Positions 4,430 to 7,526 of a stretch of DNA of 7,526 bases are shown in pieces. A model generated the notes under the pieces. The model saw only the letters and a program-made list of their open reading frames with translations. It was not told the DNA's origin and did not search any database. Position 1 is the first letter of the stretch. Every line of letters begins with the position of its first letter. Source of the stretch: Planctomycetota bacterium (lineage in GTDB: Bacteria > Planctomycetota > UBA1135 > UBA2386); contig JAEUHU010000046.1 in assembly GCA_016793305.1 (NCBI GenBank), positions 1 to 7,526 on the forward strand. Reading direction: 5' to 3'. The translations under genes and the position numbers were made by a program.

Positions 4430-6942
4430 CCGTGCCTCGCCTGGATCTGCCGATCGACGTGCGCCTGCCCGACGTGGTCGCCGCGTTGCGCGAACGCACC
4501 TCGCTGCTGCTGCTGGCGCCGCCGGGCTCGGGCAAGACCACGCGCGTGCCGCCGGCGTTGTTGCCGCTGCTGCAGAAAGACCAGCAGGTCGTCGTGCTCG
4601 AACCGCGCCGCCTCGCGGCGCGCGCCGCGGCCGCACGCGTCGCCGAAGAACTCGGCTGCGAGCTCGGGGGCCTCGTCGGCTACCAGGTGCGCGGCGAGAG
4701 CCGCACCAGCAAGCAGACCCGGATCCGCTTCGTCACCGAAGGGGTCCTGGTGCGGCAGCTGGTGCAGGACCCGTTCCTCGAGGGCGTGGGGGCCATCTGC
4801 CTCGACGAGTTCCACGAGCGGCACATCGAAGGCGACCTCGCCCTGGCGATGCTCGCCGAAGCGCGCGCCGAAGTGCGGCCGGACCTGCGGCTGTGCGTGA
4901 TGTCGGCGACGCTCGATCCGGCACCGCTGGCCGCTTTCCTGCCCGGGGCTGCGGTCGTCGAAGCCGACGGGCGGCTGCACCCGGTCGAGGTCGTGCACCT
5001 CGACCGGCCGGTCGACGGCCCGCTCGAAGTCGCCGTGCGCACGGCGATCGAGAAGGCACTCGACGAGACCCCCGGCGACGTGCTGGTGTTCCTGCCCGGG
5101 GTCGGCGAGATCGCCCGCTGCGAGGAGGCCCTGCAGAACCTGGCGCGGCGGCGGGCGGTGCTGGTGCTGCCGCTGCACGGGCGGCTCGACGGTGACGCGC
5201 AGGATCGCGCGATCCGGCCGCAGGGCCAGCGCAAGGTCGTGCTGTCGACCAACGTCGCCGAGAGTTCGTTGACGATCGCCGGCGTCACCGCGGTGGTCGA
5301 CAGCGGGCTCGCGCGCGAACTGCGCTTCGACCGCGGTCGCGGCGTCGACGTGCTGCAGCTCGAGCGCATCAGCGTGGCGTCGGCGACGCAGCGGGCCGGG
5401 CGCGCAGGCCGCACGGGGCCCGGCCGTTGCTACCGGCTGTGGACCGCGAGCGAAGAACGCGGCATGGCGCGGCACGCGCTGCCCGACGTGCAGCGCATCG
5501 ACCTGTGCGGGCCGGCCCTGCTGGTGCGCGCGTTCGCGGGCCGCGATCCGCGGCGCTTCCAGTGGTTCGAGCGTCCACCCGAACCGGCGCTCGCCGCCGC
5601 CGACCGCCTGCTCGACGAACTCGGCGCGCTGGAGCAGAACGGCGCGCTGTCGCCGCGTGGCCGGGCCTTGCTGCAGCTGCCGCTGCACCCGCGGCTCGCC
5701 GCGGTGGTGCACGCCGGCCGCGAGCTCGGCTGTGCGGTCGCCGCGGCGACCGCGGCGGTGGTGCTGTCGGAGTTCGAGCAGCTCGGCCGCGCCGACGGTG
5801 CCGATCTGCACGCGGCGGTGGACGCGTTCCTGCTGGCGGAGGAGCGCGGCTTTCCCGACCACCTGTGCCGCGAGTTCGGCACGTCGGCGTGGCAGGCCAA
5901 ACAGGCGCGGGCGTTGCGCGACCGTTGGCTCGGTGGTGGCCGGCGTGGTGGGCCGGGCGACGGGGCCCGCGACAGCGACCGGCTGGCGCGCTGCCTGCTG
6001 GCCGGCTTTCCCGATCGCGTCGCGTTGCGCAGCAAGACCGGCGACCCTCGTACGGCGACGATGGTCGGTGGGCGTGGCCTGTCGCTGCCGGCCGCGGCCG
6101 ACGGCCACGACCTGCTGCTGGCATTGCGGCTGCACGAGGTGGGGCGGCAGCAGCGTTCGAAGGCGGTGTTGACGCTGGCGCTCGAGCTCGCCGACCTCGA
6201 AGCGTTCGCCGGCGCTCTCGTCACCGCGGTGCGCGCCGAGCTCGACGAAGCGCAGGGCCGCGTCGTCGCCGTGCGCGAGCAGCGCTACCGCGACCTCGCG
6301 TTGCGCTCGGCGCGCGGCGGCGAACTGCCCGAAGGTGCCGCTGCCGAGCTGCTGCTGCCGGTGCTGGCCGCCGACCCGTGGCGCTGGCTCGGCGAACAGA
6401 AGGAACTGCGCCGGCTGCTGGCGCGCATGCGCTGGCTCGCCGCGCGTTCGCCGGACCTCGAACTGCCGGGCTGGGACGACCGGGCGGTCGCGGCGGCAGC
6501 ACTGCAGCTGCTCGGCGAGCGCAGCGACCTGCGCAGCCTGCGCGACGCCGAGGTCGGCGAGCTGCTGCTGGCGAGCTTGTCGCCTCAGCATCGGCGGGCG
6601 CTGCAGCAAGGGGCTCCCGACCGCATCGAGTTGCCGACGGGGCGGGCCGCGGTGGTCGACTACGACGCGCCGGCCGGCCCGACGATCGCGGCCCGGCTGC
6701 AGGAGTTCTTCGGCCTGCGCGCGGTCTCGGCGCTGGCCGGCGGCCGCGTTCCGGTCGTGCTCGAACTGCTGGCGCCGAACCACCGCCCCGTGCAGGTGAC
6801 GACCGACCTGCCGAGCTTCTGGGCGAACGTCTACCCGCAGGTGCGGCGCGAACTGTCGCGGCGCTACCCGCGGCACAGCTGGCCCGAGGATCCGCTGGCC
6901 GCGGCCCCGCAGGCGCGGCCCGCGCGGCGTCGCCCGGAGTAA
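4426..6942 (+). CDS. hrpB: ATP-dependent RNA helicase HrpB (DEAH-box family)
   Basis: This is a DEAH/RHA-family helicase of 838 residues, the usual HrpB size. It is expected to remodel RNA or ribonucleoprotein using ATP in the cytoplasm; the substrate cannot be read from the sequence. Motif I is GSGKT (34-38) and Ia is EPRRLAARAA. Motif II is DEFH (127-130), followed by SAT (160-162). Motif V is STNVAESSLTIAGV and VI is QRAGRAGRTG (322-331). A helicase-associated region follows at roughly 365-440. The HrpB-specific C-terminal domain includes LPTGRAAVVDYD (from 736), TIAARLQEFFGL, GRVPVVLELLAPNHRPVQVTTDLPSFW and RRYPRHSWPEDP. The GTG at 4426 overlaps the recR stop (GTGA), with GAAGGG at 4406-4411 inside recR. 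A second GTG at 4432 would remove only two residues. The overlap implies translational coupling. All motifs look intact. Confidence 0.96.
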   Translation: MTVPRLDLPIDVRLPDVVAALRERTSLLLLAPPGSGKTTRVPPALLPLLQKDQQVVVLEPRRLAARAAAARVAEELGCELGGLVGYQVRGESRTSKQTRIRFVTEGVLVRQLVQDPFLEGVGAICLDEFHERHIEGDLALAMLAEARAEVRPDLRLCVMSATLDPAPLAAFLPGAAVVEADGRLHPVEVVHLDRPVDGPLEVAVRTAIEKALDETPGDVLVFLPGVGEIARCEEALQNLARRRAVLVLPLHGRLDGDAQDRAIRPQGQRKVVLSTNVAESSLTIAGVTAVVDSGLARELRFDRGRGVDVLQLERISVASATQRAGRAGRTGPGRCYRLWTASEERGMARHALPDVQRIDLCGPALLVRAFAGRDPRRFQWFERPPEPALAAADRLLDELGALEQNGALSPRGRALLQLPLHPRLAAVVHAGRELGCAVAAATAAVVLSEFEQLGRADGADLHAAVDAFLLAEERGFPDHLCREFGTSAWQAKQARALRDRWLGGGRRGGPGDGARDSDRLARCLLAGFPDRVALRSKTGDPRTATMVGGRGLSLPAAADGHDLLLALRLHEVGRQQRSKAVLTLALELADLEAFAGALVTAVRAELDEAQGRVVAVREQRYRDLALRSARGGELPEGAAAELLLPVLAADPWRWLGEQKELRRLLARMRWLAARSPDLELPGWDDRAVAAAALQLLGERSDLRSLRDAEVGELLLASLSPQHRRALQQGAPDRIELPTGRAAVVDYDAPAGPTIAARLQEFFGLRAVSALAGGRVPVVLELLAPNHRPVQVTTDLPSFWANVYPQVRRELSRRYPRHSWPEDPLAAAPQARPARRRPE

Positions 6943-7007
6943 CGGAGCGCCTGTCGTCGGGCCGCGGCGCGCCGGCTCGAACCGCCTCGTCCCGCTCCGG
7001 GCCGGGT

Positions 7008-7043
7008 CGCTGCCGCATTTCCGGACAGTTCGCCCCGGCAGCG
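7008..7043 (+). other. 8-bp inverted repeat between hrpB and rpoN
   Basis: CGCTGCCG (7008-7015) and CGGCAGCG (7036-7043) are perfectly complementary around a 20-nt loop. It lies 65 bp after the hrpB stop and 55 bp before the rpoN start. No T-run follows. It may be a 3' structure of the recR-hrpB transcript or part of the rpoN leader. Just after the hrpB stop, GCGCC (6947-6951) can also pair with GGCGC (6966-6970). Confidence 0.35.
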
Positions 7044-7067
7044 CTCAAGATCGCGGCGCCGGGTGCC

Positions 7068-7097
7068 GAAAGTCCCACGCGGACCGACTTTCCGCGT
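7068..7097 (+). promoter_or_regulatory. Two overlapping, mutually exclusive hairpins directly before rpoN
   Basis: GAAAGTC (7068-7074) pairs with GACTTTC (7086-7092) around an 11-nt loop. ACGCGGA (7077-7083) pairs with TCCGCGT (7091-7097) around a 7-nt loop and ends one base before the ATG. The two 7-bp stems share bases 7091-7092 and interleave, so they cannot form together. No Shine-Dalgarno sequence is visible before the ATG. An RNA switch controlling rpoN translation is a possible inference. Confidence 0.4.
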
Positions 7098-7098
7098 C

Positions 7099-7526
7099 AT
7101 GAGTCTCGAACTTCGCCAGGGCCTGCGCCAGGAACAGCGTCTGCAGCTGCTGCCGCAGATGCTGCAGTCGATCGAGGTGCTGCAGCTGGCCACCGCCGAC
7201 CTGCTGCAGATGCTCGATGCCGAGCTGCAGCAGAACGAAGCGCTCGAGCTGCGCGTGGTCGACCAGCAGGAGCCGCCACCGCCGCCGGCCGAGACGGTGG
7301 CCCAGCGCGAGGAGACCGGTTGGGACGAGTGGCGGCGAGGTCCCGCGGGCGACGACGAGGACAAGAAGGGCGCGTTCCTCGCCAACGTGCCATCCCGCGA
7401 GCACACGCTGGTCGACTTGGTGCGCCAGCAGCTCGCCTACGAAGAGGTCCCGGACCTGCTCGCGTCGGCGGTGGTGGCGTTGGTCGAGCACCTCGACGAC
7501 CGCGGCTTGCTGCCGTTCCCGATCGA
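7099..7526 (+). CDS. rpoN: RNA polymerase sigma-54 factor RpoN, N-terminal part (runs off the right edge)
   Basis: RpoN directs core RNA polymerase to -24/-12 promoters that need AAA+ activators. Only the first 142 codons lie in the window and there is no stop. Residues 3-51 form the activator-interacting region I, rich in Leu and Gln (LRQGLRQEQRLQLLPQMLQS, then EVLQLATADLLQMLDAELQQ). A Pro- and acid-rich linker follows at about 52-94. The beginning of the core-binding domain follows (LVDLVRQQLAYEEVPDLLAS, then VEHLDDRGLLPF). The usual 'NPxLE' at the end of region I is NEALE here (Asn46-Glu50). The ATG at 7099 gives an N-terminus matching the family. An in-frame GTG at 7063 would add 12 residues and looks less likely. 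No Shine-Dalgarno sequence is seen, and structured RNA precedes the start. It is separated from hrpB by 156 bp, so it may be transcribed independently. Confidence 0.93.
   Translation, partial: MSLELRQGLRQEQRLQLLPQMLQSIEVLQLATADLLQMLDAELQQNEALELRVVDQQEPPPPPAETVAQREETGWDEWRRGPAGDDEDKKGAFLANVPSREHTLVDLVRQQLAYEEVPDLLASAVVALVEHLDDRGLLPFPI

Noticed and set aside
4138..6876. Very long open frame on the minus strand opposite hrpB (over 900 codons), and a similar one at 1559-2869
   Set aside because: Both lie antisense to genes with complete family motifs. Their predicted proteins are low-complexity and rich in Arg, Gln and His, as expected of the mirror of GC-rich codons.
7135..7215. Repeated CTGCAG hexamers at the start of rpoN
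   Set aside because: They are Leu-Gln codon pairs in the Gln-rich region I, not a DNA repeat element.

Overview
This high-GC window looks like chromosomal DNA of a member of the Planctomycetota. That is an inference from two features: secreted proteins that join an N-terminal module ending in a 'VPNxPLLVG' motif to a SUMF1 (formylglycine-generating-enzyme-like) domain, and very GC-rich third codon positions in the housekeeping genes. No rRNA, tRNA, CRISPR array or insertion sequence was found. All solid genes lie on the + strand.

Layout: positions 1-282 are a leader without a gene I can defend. Positions 283-1479 and 1664-2839 encode two tandem paralogous secreted proteins, each with a signal peptide, an uncharacterised module of about 125 residues and a SUMF1 fold. 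The duplicated unit includes a short 5' leader and about 35 bp of 3' flank. The 184-bp spacer between them is densely structured: a three-way-junction-like inverted repeat (1493-1549), a hairpin (1567-1593) and a hairpin over the ribosome binding site (1633-1663). The last has a counterpart in the leader of the first copy. Positions 2901-3596 hold the C-terminal part of an AAA/DUF4143-type ATPase without its ATPase domain, probably a gene remnant.

Positions 3830-6942 carry recR and hrpB, which overlap by a GTGA and are probably co-transcribed and translationally coupled. After a 156-bp structured gap, rpoN (sigma-54) starts at 7099 and runs off the right edge with only its first 142 codons present.

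Functionally the window divides in two. The left half is accessory: cell-surface or secreted paralogues plus an ATPase remnant. The right half is housekeeping: a recombination mediator, an RNA helicase and an alternative sigma factor. The SUMF1 proteins lack the catalytic cysteine pair of true formylglycine-generating enzymes and have no sulfatase neighbour, so a binding or structural role is more likely. No defence system or other multi-gene novel system is evident. The least explained elements are the RNA-level structures and the N-terminal module of the paralogues.
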